NCBI GenBank assembly: GCA_007748055.1
Contig: CP036279.1
Coordinates: 1,116,001-1,180,000, forward strand
Length of the DNA: 64,000 bases
From: Kolteria novifilia
Lineage (GTDB): Bacteria; Planctomycetota; Planctomycetia; Kolteriales; Kolteriaceae
Reading direction: 5' to 3'
Shown piece by piece: positions 9,381 to 18,276 of the stretch (position 1 is the first letter of the stretch; every line of letters begins with the position of its first letter). Position numbers and translations under genes: made by a program. The notes under the pieces were generated by a model that was not told the DNA's origin, searched no databases, and saw nothing but the letters and a program-made list of their open reading frames with translations.

Positions 9381-10571
9381 TTGTTTCGACTGACCGCGAT
9401 CTTGTTGTTCACGCTGGCGGGCGTCGCGTCGGCCGACGGGCTCACCGTCGAGGTGAAGGGAGCCGACGGCAAGCTCACCAAGCTCGAGGAGGCATCCTTC
9501 GGCAAGCGGTGGACCCTTCGCGGGAAGAAGGACGCCAGCGAGGTCACCTTCGATCTGGCCGACGTCATCTCGCTGCAAGTCGTCGGCAACAGCGCCTTGG
9601 CCCGTCCCGAGGGCTCGCAGGTTCTCTTCCCCACCGGCGAGGTGATTGCCGGGGACATCATGACCAGCGAGGAGGAAACGGTCGTCCTCCAAGGCAAGTT
9701 CAACGGTCGGCTCGAGATTCCTCTCACGGTGGTTCAGGGGGTGATCCTGCTTGAGAGCGTCGACGCGACCAAGGAGAAGATCGAGGATCTCACGCGGGCG
9801 ATTCGCCAGGGGAAGCGCACGGGCGACCAAGTCCTTCTGAAGAACGGCGACGCGTTGACCGGTCTGTTTTTGAAGCTCTCCTCCGCCAACGTCGAGATCA
9901 TGAAGGATGACGCGGAAGCGCAAGTCGATCGCGAGGTCGTCGCGGCGCTGGCGATCGATCCGACCCTCCTCGACTATCGGGCTCCGGAGGGCTTGCACGC
10001 GCTCTTGCGATTCAAGGATGGCAGTTCGATTCGTGTCAGCGAGATGACGACCGACGGGTGGGAATTGAAGGCGATGACGGCGATCGGTCTGCCGGTCGAG
10101 ATCGATTCCCGCTTGTTGGTCGATGTTACGATGTACAACGGACGCGCGGTATACCTGTCGGACCTCGAACCGGTCGAAGAGGTCGCGGAAGCCTACTGGG
10201 ACGATCGGCGCGAGCGGCGGCAGGATCTCAATGTGCTCGGTCAGCCGATCCGCATCGGGGAAACCGTCTACACGAAGGGAATCGGCGTCAAGAGCCACAG
10301 CTCACTTTCGTATGATGTCGGCAGCTACGAACGTTTCGAGGCGATCGCGGGGCTGGACCGGGCCGCCGGCTATCTCGCGAGCGTTCGCTTTCTCGTGCTT
10401 GTCGACGGAGAGACTCGTTTCGACAGCGGGGAGATGACGGTTCGTAGCGAGCCGGCGGCCATCAACGTGGATATCGCCGGAGGAAAACGGCTGACGCTCG
10501 TGGTCGACTACGCGAGTCGTGGAGACGTCCAGGACTACGCGGATTGGGCCGACGCTCGCATGGTCCGTTAG
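9381..10571 (+). CDS. Exported NPCBM-domain protein
   Basis: 396 residues from TTG 9381, preferred because the first codons give a clear signal peptide (MFRLTAILLFTLAGVASADG) and AGGA overlaps the preceding stop. Residues 20-260 hold beta-rich repeats of a kind seen in planctomycete exported proteins (short LxVVGNSA- and LLKNGD-type units). Residues about 270-396 match the NPCBM/NEW2 domain, a jelly-roll found in glycosidases and other carbohydrate-binding proteins (VYTKGIGVKSHSSL, then a conserved beta pattern ending DYADWADARMVR). It is probably a periplasmic or surface sugar-binding protein and the last gene of the Bat-like block. Confidence 0.75.
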   Translation: MFRLTAILLFTLAGVASADGLTVEVKGADGKLTKLEEASFGKRWTLRGKKDASEVTFDLADVISLQVVGNSALARPEGSQVLFPTGEVIAGDIMTSEEETVVLQGKFNGRLEIPLTVVQGVILLESVDATKEKIEDLTRAIRQGKRTGDQVLLKNGDALTGLFLKLSSANVEIMKDDAEAQVDREVVAALAIDPTLLDYRAPEGLHALLRFKDGSSIRVSEMTTDGWELKAMTAIGLPVEIDSRLLVDVTMYNGRAVYLSDLEPVEEVAEAYWDDRRERRQDLNVLGQPIRIGETVYTKGIGVKSHSSLSYDVGSYERFEAIAGLDRAAGYLASVRFLVLVDGETRFDSGEMTVRSEPAAINVDIAGGKRLTLVVDYASRGDVQDYADWADARMVR

Positions 10572-10605
10572 CCCCTTCACGCCCTCGACTCAAGGAAGGT
10601 TTGTC

Positions 10606-11397
10606 GTGTCAGTAGTTCGTGTTGGAGTTCATGGTGCCTGTGGACGGATGGGGCGTCGCGTCGTCGCGGCGGTTCATGCTCATCCCGACGTCGCTTTGGC
10701 GGCGGCTCTCGAATCGTCCCACTCCAAGGAGTTGGGCAACGATATCGGGGAGGTCTGTGGCTTGGGGGACGTGGGCGTCCAGGTCAGCGCCGAGATGCCC
10801 AAGGATCTCGACGCGGTGATCGACTTCTCGGTTCCGGAAGCGTCGCTGGCGCTTGCGGAACGCTGTGCCGAGCAGGGAACCGCCCTGCTGGTGGCGACAA
10901 CGGGATTCAGCGCCGAGGATCGCGAACGTCTGATGACGTATGCCGAGCGGATTCCGCTGATGGTTGCGGCCAATTGCAGCCTGGTGGTCAACGTCCTGAT
11001 GAAGCTCGCGGCCGACACCGCGAAGATCTTTCGGGGACGCGATTTCGACGCGGAGATCATCGAACGTCACCACCGTTACAAGGTCGATGCCCCCAGCGGA
11101 ACGGCCCTCAAACTCGCCGAGATCGTCGAGGAGGGGATGGGTCTAACCGAACGGGTTTATGGCCGCGAGGGAATCACGGGCGAACGTCCGCGAAATCAAC
11201 TCGGTGTCCATGCGCTTCGTACCGGCGACAATGTTGGCGAACATACCGTCGTCTTCAGCACGCTTGGCGAAACGCTGGAGCTGGTGCACAAGGGAAGCAG
11301 TCGGGACTCGTACGTCTCCGGAGCGGTCGCGGCGGCGGCGTATCTCGCGGGGAAGGCGCCGGGCGAGTACGGCATGGCGGACGTGCTCGGGTTCTAG
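10606..11397 (+). CDS. dapB: 4-hydroxy-tetrahydrodipicolinate reductase
   Basis: 263 residues from GTG 10606 with AAGGAAGG upstream. It reduces 4-hydroxy-tetrahydrodipicolinate to tetrahydrodipicolinate in lysine and diaminopimelate synthesis, in the cytoplasm. The N-terminal Rossmann motif GVHGACGRMG (about 7-16) binds NAD(P)H. The substrate-binding block ERHHRYKVDAPSGTA contains H155/H156 (general acid) and K159. The length is normal for the family. The 34-base gap to the exported NPCBM gene is short, but function differs, so a shared transcript is uncertain. Confidence 0.96.
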   Translation: MSVVRVGVHGACGRMGRRVVAAVHAHPDVALAAALESSHSKELGNDIGEVCGLGDVGVQVSAEMPKDLDAVIDFSVPEASLALAERCAEQGTALLVATTGFSAEDRERLMTYAERIPLMVAANCSLVVNVLMKLAADTAKIFRGRDFDAEIIERHHRYKVDAPSGTALKLAEIVEEGMGLTERVYGREGITGERPRNQLGVHALRTGDNVGEHTVVFSTLGETLELVHKGSSRDSYVSGAVAAAAYLAGKAPGEYGMADVLGF

Positions 11398-11461
11398 CAA
11401 ACATTTTGGCGTTGTGAGTCGACGGGGCCTATTGGTGACCACCCCCGGACAAGGAGTGATC

Positions 11462-11989
11462 GTGGGCGAGGACGAGAAGAAACAGATCGCCGAGATGGTG
11501 CGCGAGGCGTTCGAGCACAATCCTCGGCAAATGACGCCGCACGTCGCCGATTCGTTGGGCATCACCGAATGCGAGGTCGTTCGCTACTTGCCCGATGGGC
11601 GGTCGGTCGAACTCGATCTCGGTTCGTGGGAGGAGGTGTTTCGCTCCTTCGAGCCGTTGGGCGATGTCTTCGTTATCGTCAACACGGGGACGGTCGCGAT
11701 CGAGGCGGAAGGGACGTTTGGAGGCTTCAGCAAGTCGGGCCCCTACTTCAATGTCCAGAGTGGGTCGCTGGACATGCACATTCGCTACGATCGACTCGGT
11801 GCGATCTTCGCGGTCGAGAAACCGAGTCACATGGACGGGGTCTCGACGCTCAGTTTCCAGTTCTTCGAAAAGACAGGCCGATCGGCCTTCAAGGTCTTCC
11901 TCTCGTTTGGCGGCAGCGCTCCCGCTCCCGAGCGGCGTCAGCTCTTTGACGACTTGCGGGAACGCTTTGGGCTGAAGGGCTTGGTCTAG
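11462..11989 (+). CDS. hutX: HutX/ChuX-family heme-binding-like protein
   Basis: 175 residues from GTG 11462, chosen because AAGGAG at 11451-11456 is well spaced; GTG codons at 11414 and 11456 are in-frame alternatives. The sequence aligns by eye with the HutX/ChuX cytosolic heme-carrier family: an N-terminal helix followed by VADSLGITECEVVRYLP, then a beta-domain with YFNVQSGSLDMHIRYD and STLSFQFFEKTGRSAFKVFL. The His in the DMHI motif matches a proposed heme ligand position. No heme receptor, TonB or heme ABC genes lie nearby, so the role is inferred from fold only. It lies 64 bases after dapB. Confidence 0.75.
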   Translation: MGEDEKKQIAEMVREAFEHNPRQMTPHVADSLGITECEVVRYLPDGRSVELDLGSWEEVFRSFEPLGDVFVIVNTGTVAIEAEGTFGGFSKSGPYFNVQSGSLDMHIRYDRLGAIFAVEKPSHMDGVSTLSFQFFEKTGRSAFKVFLSFGGSAPAPERRQLFDDLRERFGLKGLV

Positions 11990-12043
11990 GTCCGTATGAG
12001 TTTGGATGGCGGGTCGCCCAACATGAAACCGATGGTCACTGAC

Positions 12044-12063
12044 GGGCAACCAGCCGGTGGCCC
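12044..12063. terminator. Hairpin between converging hutX-like and export genes
   Basis: GGGCAACC (12044-12051) pairs with GGTGGCCC (12056-12063) at 7 of 8 positions over the loop AGCC. A second hairpin with stem GTCGGT/ACCGAC lies at 12086-12100. The 197-base gap lies between two converging genes, so a bidirectional terminator is plausible, but neither hairpin has a clear T-run. Confidence 0.4.
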
Positions 12064-12186
12064 ACACAGCTACTTGTGGACAACAGTCGGTGGGACCGAC
12101 ATCCTTCTCGGTCGGACGTTCTGGTTCGACCGACCTCATCTTTCAACACTCAAGTCGAGCCTGAGCGACTCGGTCGCTTCTCCGCA

Positions 12187-13086
12187 CTAGGGAGCGGTGT
12201 CGTTGCTAGGCGGCACGAACGTCGGCGTCGGCGGACAGGGCACCGGCGGATGGTACATCGGGACGCAACCCGCTTGGCCGGGAACCTCCGGGCAGCGACA
12301 CTGCGGGCCGCAGCAGAACCGTTCGCAGAGCTTCTTCTTGTTCTTCTTGAACGCATCCTTCCAGACGTTGCGGTCGGTGACGTAGATGCGATCACCCGGC
12401 ATCAGTTGGTAGTTCGTCGTGGTGTCACCGAGCTGGACGATGTTGGTGTAGCAGACGGGCAGGACGACGCGACAATCCGGCGGAGCAGTCGGACGGCTGA
12501 CGATGATGTCATCTCGCGATGCCCGGTCGGTCAAGCCGCCGGCCGTCAGGATGCCGTCAAGGACCGTTTCGCGGCCGATGAACGTGTAGGCCCCGGGGGC
12601 GTTGACCTCGCCGAGGACATAGAAGACCTTGCTCTGGCGTTCGATGATCCGCACGGTGATCGCCCCGGCATCCTTCGTCTTCTTGTTGACGATGTGGGTG
12701 ACGGTCTCCTCGATCTCCTCGGCGGTCTGGCCGGCGACCATCAGTCGTCCGTAGCGACCCAGGTCGATAGTGCCGTCGGCGAGGACCGGCTGATCGGTGG
12801 GGAGCCGGGCAGGGGAGTCGAAGTCGGCGGCCTGGACCAGAAGGACGTCACCCGGCTCGACGATGTAGGCGGGGATCACGGTCTTCTCGAGTTCGCGCGG
12901 CACCGCCAGTTCGTGGGGGTTCTGTTGACGCACGAATTCGGCGCACTCGGAGAGCTTTTCCCGATGGGGGAAAGCGACGAGGCCTCCGCCCGGGGTCAAC
13001 GAGCATCCCAGCCCGGAGCCGACCATCAGTCCAATCGAAAGCAACAAACAGAGTTGCTGAACGAACGAGCTCGGGAGAGCGCGCAT
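12187..13086 (-). CDS. Wza-type polysaccharide export lipoprotein with Cys/Pro tail
   Basis: 299 residues from ATG 13086, preceded by AAGGAAG. A lipoprotein signal ends at GSGLGC with C28 as the predicted lipidated residue. Then come a poly_export (Wza N-terminal) domain with YIVEPGDVLLVQAADF and ADGTIDLGRYGRLMVAGQTA, and an SLBB-like domain (VFYVLGEVNAPGAYTF, about 165-240). The protein therefore belongs to outer-membrane polysaccharide export channels. Its last 40 residues are odd: basic (KKNKKK), then CERFCCGPQCRCPEVP, then Pro-rich. No glycosyltransferase or Wzc-like gene is adjacent. It is divergent from the barrel/beta-helix gene. Confidence 0.88.
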   Translation of the reverse strand: MRALPSSFVQQLCLLLSIGLMVGSGLGCSLTPGGGLVAFPHREKLSECAEFVRQQNPHELAVPRELEKTVIPAYIVEPGDVLLVQAADFDSPARLPTDQPVLADGTIDLGRYGRLMVAGQTAEEIEETVTHIVNKKTKDAGAITVRIIERQSKVFYVLGEVNAPGAYTFIGRETVLDGILTAGGLTDRASRDDIIVSRPTAPPDCRVVLPVCYTNIVQLGDTTTNYQLMPGDRIYVTDRNVWKDAFKKNKKKLCERFCCGPQCRCPEVPGQAGCVPMYHPPVPCPPTPTFVPPSNDTAP

Positions 13087-13542
13087 CGTGATTCCCCACT
13101 TCCTTGTGCGGTTTGTCGTGACGAGCCCGGCACCTTCTCGCACCGGTTGCGGCCTGTGCCGTCATAGTCCGAGCAATCCTTGCTCATTGCCTAGATCGGT
13201 CAATCGCGAAGAATGACTTGACAGCGCAGGACAGCGAATGTGGCGAAAGTGCGTCACACTGCGTAAGATTTTCCGCGTTTCGTTCGGTTTCGACTGGGGT
13301 TTCGTCGCTCGACGGGAGGGGAATCGTCCGCGTGACCCACTCTTAGGACCCAACGGAACCGGTCAGGTCGCCTCCGACGTGGCATGTTTCGTCGATTCGC
13401 TGGTGGAGATGAGAGGAACTGGTCCTCGCGGCAATCGACATTCCTGCTCGTTCGTTCAAGGCGCGGTTGACACAGGATCGCGTCTGCCGTATCCGTTCGC
13501 GCCATTATCCAAAAAACTCGAACGAGAGAGGAGCCGGTGCCC
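13087..13542. other. Divergent control region, 456 bases
   Basis: This gap separates the export lipoprotein (minus) from the barrel/beta-helix gene (plus). It must hold both promoters. A second TTGACA occurs at 13218-13223 but has no good -10 at 17 bases (TGGCGA). No convincing coding frame or repeat was seen. Confidence 0.6.
13467..13495 (+). promoter_or_regulatory. Candidate sigma-70-like promoter
   Basis: TTGACA (13467-13472) is separated by 17 bases from TATCCG (13490-13495), 48 bases before the start codon of the barrel/beta-helix gene. The -35 is perfect and the -10 matches only its first three positions, so support is moderate. Confidence 0.35.
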
Positions 13543-16194
13543 ATGGGTCATCGGTACGATCTTGCGGCGCTTCTGGTGATCGTGGCGTGCGCAGCTCCCG
13601 GTTTGGCCGACCAGGCCGCGACGGGAGACGAATCGTTGAAACGCAACCGACCCGTCGAAGAGGCGAAGGTCGTGGCGGTCGAACCTATCGATCTGCCGAG
13701 CGAGTTGACTCCCCCGCCCCCCGTGGCAATCGAGGCTTCCGCCTCCGAGAGTGATGAGGAGACCATCGCCGCCAAGTCGGAGATGTCCAACATCGGTGAC
13801 GAGGTCATCGAAGAGGGAGGCGAGGCGGTCGACATCATCGACTCGGCGCCCAAGCGCTTTCTCCGGGGGATCGGACCGCGCGTCGGTATCGCTCACGATA
13901 CCGGACCAGGCATCGGCTATCGGGAGAGCTTCACATCGTTCGAGGGATTCATCCCGCTGCTAGAGGCGCCGGGACGCAACATTACCTTCTTCGATGGGAA
14001 CCTGCTCCTTTCGAACTCAGCCGCCCTCGGCACCAATCTCGGACTCGGCCACCGGTTCTACAGCAAGCGATTCAACCGGATTTTTGGAGCATACTCCTAC
14101 TACGACAACCGCGACACGGGACAGCGCACCTTCAGCCAGATCGGCGTCGGCGTGGAGACCCTCGGCGAGGTCTGGGACTTTCGGACGAACGTTTACGCGC
14201 CGGTCGGTAGCACTCGCAAGACCGTCGGTGGCGTCCACGATCCCTACTTCAGTGGTAACAACGTCTACTTCCTGCAGGACTACCAGACGGCCCTGACCGG
14301 CCTGGACATGGAGGCGGGAGCTCTCCTCTGGGCCTACCGAGCGTTCGAGCTTCGTGGGTTCGGCGGTTGGTACCACTACAAGGGGGAGGACACGCCTCAG
14401 GCCTATGGCGCCCGTGGGCGGATCGCCGCTCGCGTGACCAAGAACCTCTTCCTGCAACTCGCGGTGGAGAACGACACGCTCTTCGACACGACCGTGGTCT
14501 TTCAGGGAGCCTACCGACTCTACAGACGCAATTCCGCTCGGAACAAGCGCTCGCTCGAATTCATCGATCGACTCGGCGATCCGGTACAGCGACAGCGGGC
14601 GATCGCTGTCCTTCGTGACTCGCAGCCGGAACTCGCCGTCAGCACCACCGGCTCGGCGCTTCAGTTCTACCACGTCGACAATACGGTCAGTGGTGGATCG
14701 GGGACGTTCGAGGATCCCTACGGCACGCTCGGCCAAGCCGAGGCGGCGTCGGATGTCGGCGAGTACATCTACGTTCGTCGTGGGGATGGCACCGCGCGGG
14801 GCATGGACCAAGGAATCGTGCTCAAGGACTACCAGCATCTCCTGGGTGAGGGCACGAGCCATCTGATCAACAGCAGCAAGGGGCTCTTCGTCCTTCCCGG
14901 AGAGACGAGTGGCGGTGCCCCGGTGATCACCTCTCCCGATGTCGCGATTCGGCTCGCCAACGGCAACGAGGTCGCTGGCTTCACGATCGACGGCGCCGGT
15001 GGGACCGCCATCGTGGGAGATGGCATCACCAACGCCGCGGTTCGCGATACGACCATTCTCAACGCGGGCGGTGATGGGATTCGTCTCACCGGGTTCCTCG
15101 GAGGAGGGCTCGTTCAGAACACGTCGATTGTCAATCCGGGACGAGCCGGATTCGGCGGACGCGGCATCGCGATCGAACAGGGAGCGGGTGATCTAGGATT
15201 CAGTATCCAGGGCAACACGATCGAGGGAACGACCGACTCGGCGATCGTCGTGACCGCCCAAGGGGGAGTGCTCGACGCGTCGCTCACCGGAAACGCGATC
15301 GACGCTTCCGGCATCACCACCAACGCGCCCGCGGTGATCGTGACCGCTCAAGGCGAGAGCGACGCCGAAGTGACCTTTTCCAGCAACGTTCTTGTCGACA
15401 GTCCCGGCACCGGCGTGTCGATGGTGGCGCGGGACTCGGCCGATCTGGAAGCCAACATTGAGAACAACGCGATCACCGATGCGGGCGGGATCGGACTCTC
15501 TTTTGATGGATCTGGCAATAGCTACACGAAGATCCGAGCGATCAACAACACGATCCTACGTCCCCAAGGCACGGGAGTGCTCCTAACGATGCGCGATACC
15601 TCGCTGGTCACGGGAACGCTGGCGTCGACAATCGTCGATGGTGGGCTTGATGACGCGGTGCGAATCGAAGGAGCCGACCAGACGGAGTTGCTCGTCTCGG
15701 TCTACGGCAACGTCTTTCAGAACAACGCCGGCGCCGGGACGCGGCTTCTCACCACCGGCTCGAGCATCGCCGGGATCGAGTGGGGAAGCACCATCGTTGA
15801 CAACAGCGCTCATGGATTTGTCGCCGACGCCAGCGATGACAGCAAAGTCTCGCTGCGCATCTCGCAGTCCAACATCGCCAACAGCGCCGGGGAAGGGGTA
15901 CTGCTGACGTCGCACGGGAATGCCAACCTGAAGGCGATTGTCGACGATATCCTCTTCCAGGCTAACAACCAGAGCACGGGAACGATGGCATTCTCCGCGC
16001 GGAACGAGGAGGCGTCGACGATGTCGATCTACATGCTCGGCAACTCGAGCGACAGCGGTTTCCGGCTCGAGTCGACGGGTGCGTCCTTCTCGATCGTCGA
16101 GGAGGCTCTCGGCGGCAACGAGGGAGCCATCGAGCAGATTGGCATCTTCGAGTCGATCACCGACGAGGACTACCTCGAAATCGATGAGGAGTAG
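13543..16194 (+). CDS. Large exported protein: inverse-autotransporter-like barrel plus beta-helix
   Basis: 883 residues from ATG 13543 (AGGAG at 13529-13533; GTG 13537 is an alternative). A signal peptide (about 1-20) and an acidic, Glu/Val/Pro-rich segment precede a predicted outer-membrane barrel, about 106-345, with motifs resembling the inverse-autotransporter beta-domain (GIGPRVGIAHDTG, YRLYRRN). The rest, about 364-884, is a right-handed parallel beta-helix-like passenger with many TGN/NAGG/DSAI turns, NTSIVN, GNTIEGT and similar rungs. The last 40 residues are acidic. Inverse autotransporters place the barrel before the passenger, as here, but usually have Ig-like passengers and an LysM domain. 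It is probably surface-exposed; the ligand is unknown. Confidence 0.75.
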   Translation: MGHRYDLAALLVIVACAAPGLADQAATGDESLKRNRPVEEAKVVAVEPIDLPSELTPPPPVAIEASASESDEETIAAKSEMSNIGDEVIEEGGEAVDIIDSAPKRFLRGIGPRVGIAHDTGPGIGYRESFTSFEGFIPLLEAPGRNITFFDGNLLLSNSAALGTNLGLGHRFYSKRFNRIFGAYSYYDNRDTGQRTFSQIGVGVETLGEVWDFRTNVYAPVGSTRKTVGGVHDPYFSGNNVYFLQDYQTALTGLDMEAGALLWAYRAFELRGFGGWYHYKGEDTPQAYGARGRIAARVTKNLFLQLAVENDTLFDTTVVFQGAYRLYRRNSARNKRSLEFIDRLGDPVQRQRAIAVLRDSQPELAVSTTGSALQFYHVDNTVSGGSGTFEDPYGTLGQAEAASDVGEYIYVRRGDGTARGMDQGIVLKDYQHLLGEGTSHLINSSKGLFVLPGETSGGAPVITSPDVAIRLANGNEVAGFTIDGAGGTAIVGDGITNAAVRDTTILNAGGDGIRLTGFLGGGLVQNTSIVNPGRAGFGGRGIAIEQGAGDLGFSIQGNTIEGTTDSAIVVTAQGGVLDASLTGNAIDASGITTNAPAVIVTAQGESDAEVTFSSNVLVDSPGTGVSMVARDSADLEANIENNAITDAGGIGLSFDGSGNSYTKIRAINNTILRPQGTGVLLTMRDTSLVTGTLASTIVDGGLDDAVRIEGADQTELLVSVYGNVFQNNAGAGTRLLTTGSSIAGIEWGSTIVDNSAHGFVADASDDSKVSLRISQSNIANSAGEGVLLTSHGNANLKAIVDDILFQANNQSTGTMAFSARNEEASTMSIYMLGNSSDSGFRLESTGASFSIVEEALGGNEGAIEQIGIFESITDEDYLEIDEE

Positions 16195-16252
16195 GTCCGA
16201 CGAGGACTCTTCGTGGGGCATCGCGCCCGACGAGTCAGATGGACCAGGGCTG

Positions 16253-16549
16253 TTAGGTGGACGACGATGGGGACTCGATCGGGTCGGCGCCAGGCAACTC
16301 GCCTGCCTCGAGCAGGGACTTGCGGTGCAGGCGATAAAACATCACGCCGAAGAAAGTGATGATCGAGAAGGGCAGACTCAACATGAAGAGGATGCTGTAG
16401 TAGAAACCGCCCGCGAGGCTGCCGCCGGCCTGGCCCGTCGTGTTGTCCAGAGCTTCCGCGCACATCGGACAAGCGTGAGCGACCGCCGTCAGTGCCAGCG
16501 TGGCGACGATGGCGATCGACCACACGCTGACCGTGAGTTGGGACTTCAA
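16253..16549 (-). CDS. Small membrane protein with CPMC motif
   Basis: 98 residues from TTG 16549 (the frame is open further upstream, but the TTG gives a clean signal segment and GGGGGAA lies upstream). A signal-like segment (about 5-25) ends in AHACPMCAEAL, placing a CxxC pair just after cleavage. A second hydrophobic segment lies at about 46-72 (YYSILFMLSLPFSIITFFGV), followed by a basic-then-acidic tail. I do not know a named family. The CPMC pair could bind a metal or act as a redox pair. It converges with the barrel gene and diverges from the DsbD-N-like gene. Confidence 0.6.
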   Translation of the reverse strand: MKSQLTVSVWSIAIVATLALTAVAHACPMCAEALDNTTGQAGGSLAGGFYYSILFMLSLPFSIITFFGVMFYRLHRKSLLEAGELPGADPIESPSSST

Positions 16550-16814
16550 GACATTTCCCCCGCGACCTGATTCCCGCCAATGTTGGGGGCGCGAGACGCG
16601 ACCCTCTCCTGCAACCAATTTTATTCGCCCACCCCGACCGCTCCAACCACCTCTCGGCGCAAAAAGACCTCTCCAAGTCTCCACGACACCGAACGACGTG
16701 ACGATGAATCGAATGGGGGACTCCGCGCGATCGCGTTCCAACCAACACGATTGGAATAACCGGACCGCGGCGTGGTTGGTCACTTGGTCTCATCTTGGAG
16801 CGAGCACCGGTCCG

Positions 16815-18152
16815 ATGGTTCGTGTCTATGTTCCTCTGCTACTAACCCTGATGCTGCTGTCGACGTCGCTACTAGGCGACGAGCCGCGCCGCCCGCGCGT
16901 GCGGGTGCAAGCCTCGGTGATACCACGTTCGGCCTTGCCTGGTGGCGAGGTCTTTCTCTCGCTCGAGATTCGGATCCCGTCGGGGTATGTCGCCTACGAC
17001 ACCGAACAGGTCGCGGGGTCGGTGATGCCGACACGCATTCGGTTCAATCCGTCGCGCTATTACGTTCCTCTCGAGGCTTTTGAGTCGCCCGAAGCCCTCG
17101 AAAAGCGGGAGCCCCGATTCCATCTGCGCGTCGTTCGCTACTACCGAGAGAGTCCGGTCTTTCGCCGTCGACTCCTGATTCGGAAGGTCGTCAACGTCAA
17201 CGCCATCCCGATCGAGGGGACGGTCGACTGTCTGATCACCCACGAAGAATCGGGGCGTTCCTACCTGATGAGTGGCCTGCCGTTCTCGACATCCCTTGGC
17301 GTCCTCGCGGAGTCGAGGACGCTCAAAGTGGGCGAGCGGCCAACGCTGCGCGCGGTGCTCCGTCGGGAGAGCGAAGCGGACAGCGTCGCGCTGCATCTCG
17401 ATGTTTCGGTCTTCGACGGGATGCGTCTGGTGCCGATCGGGCGGAGCAAGGGCGCGGCGTATGCCCCCTCGCGGCTCTTCATCGACGAGATGACCGGAGT
17501 CGAGCCGAAGGGGCCTCTCGAGTTGCCGCACGATACCGGCGACACGGGAGATGGGTTGATCCAGGGGCCGACGAAACGACGATGGACGCAGCCTCTGCGG
17601 TTGCTCGATGAGAGTCCGTTGGTTGGGGTGAAAGGGCGAATCGTCTTCTCCTTGGTCGAGGGTGATCGTCGCACGTCAATCGAGCAGCCCTTCGAGGCTC
17701 GGCTCGAGGACGAATCGCCACCGGCGACACAAGCGGTGTCCGCCGTCGCGGTGCTGGGAGGGGTACTGAAGGTCCAAACGCCGCGAGAGAAAGCTGTAGT
17801 CGCCTCGCCGATGGTCACCGAGACGGCCACCTTGGCGCCGCCGAGTGACGCCAGGTCGACGGTGTCCCAACCGGCGATCGCCGAACCAGTGGTCCTCGAG
17901 CCGATCGTCTCGGGCTCCGATGACTTGGCGCACCCTGTCGCCGAGGCCGACCTGTCGGAGCCTGTTGGAACGATCGAGATCTCGACGGTCGACTTCGGTC
18001 CCTCCTTCCGAGCGGAGACGAAGCGTTCCGATGCGATGCTCGACCTAAAGAACCCCTGGGTGTGGGTCGGCGGCGCGCTGGTGGTCGTCGTGCTCATCCT
18101 GCTGCTTTCGAGTGACGTGGCGCAGCGCTTCCTCGATCGAGTGGTCTCCTGA
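16815..18152 (+). CDS. Exported protein with DsbD-N-like domain and C-terminal anchor
   Basis: 445 residues from ATG 16815 with a signal peptide (MVRVYVPLLLTLMLLSTSLLG). Residues about 25-170 resemble the beta-sandwich domain of DsbD/disulfide-corrector proteins (PGGEVFLSLEIRIPSGYVAY, later YYRESPVF and GLPFSTSLGV). Only one of the usual Cys positions is present (VDC), so redox activity is doubtful. A second beta-domain (about 175-300), a Pro/Thr-rich linker and a final transmembrane segment (WVGGALVVVVLILLLSS) follow. It is likely a membrane-anchored periplasmic protein. The domain call is made by eye and is moderate. Confidence 0.6.
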   Translation: MVRVYVPLLLTLMLLSTSLLGDEPRRPRVRVQASVIPRSALPGGEVFLSLEIRIPSGYVAYDTEQVAGSVMPTRIRFNPSRYYVPLEAFESPEALEKREPRFHLRVVRYYRESPVFRRRLLIRKVVNVNAIPIEGTVDCLITHEESGRSYLMSGLPFSTSLGVLAESRTLKVGERPTLRAVLRRESEADSVALHLDVSVFDGMRLVPIGRSKGAAYAPSRLFIDEMTGVEPKGPLELPHDTGDTGDGLIQGPTKRRWTQPLRLLDESPLVGVKGRIVFSLVEGDRRTSIEQPFEARLEDESPPATQAVSAVAVLGGVLKVQTPREKAVVASPMVTETATLAPPSDARSTVSQPAIAEPVVLEPIVSGSDDLAHPVAEADLSEPVGTIEISTVDFGPSFRAETKRSDAMLDLKNPWVWVGGALVVVVLILLLSSDVAQRFLDRVVS

Positions 18153-18276
18153 GGTCATCGTCGCCAGGGCCGGACTCGCTCGACGTCGCCGGCTTCGTAC
18201 GTCCCTCTCTCGCGGGGATCAGTAAGATAAGAGGAGTCACCACAGGCATCGTGTCCGAAGCAAGAAAGGCTGGTCC

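Noticed and set aside
12076-13167. A plus-strand frame of 363 codons
   Set aside because: Antisense to the Wza-type lipoprotein, which has a signal peptide, export domain and ribosome site.
13218-13246. TTGACA at 13218 as a promoter
   Set aside because: At 17 bases the candidate -10 is TGGCGA, which does not fit.
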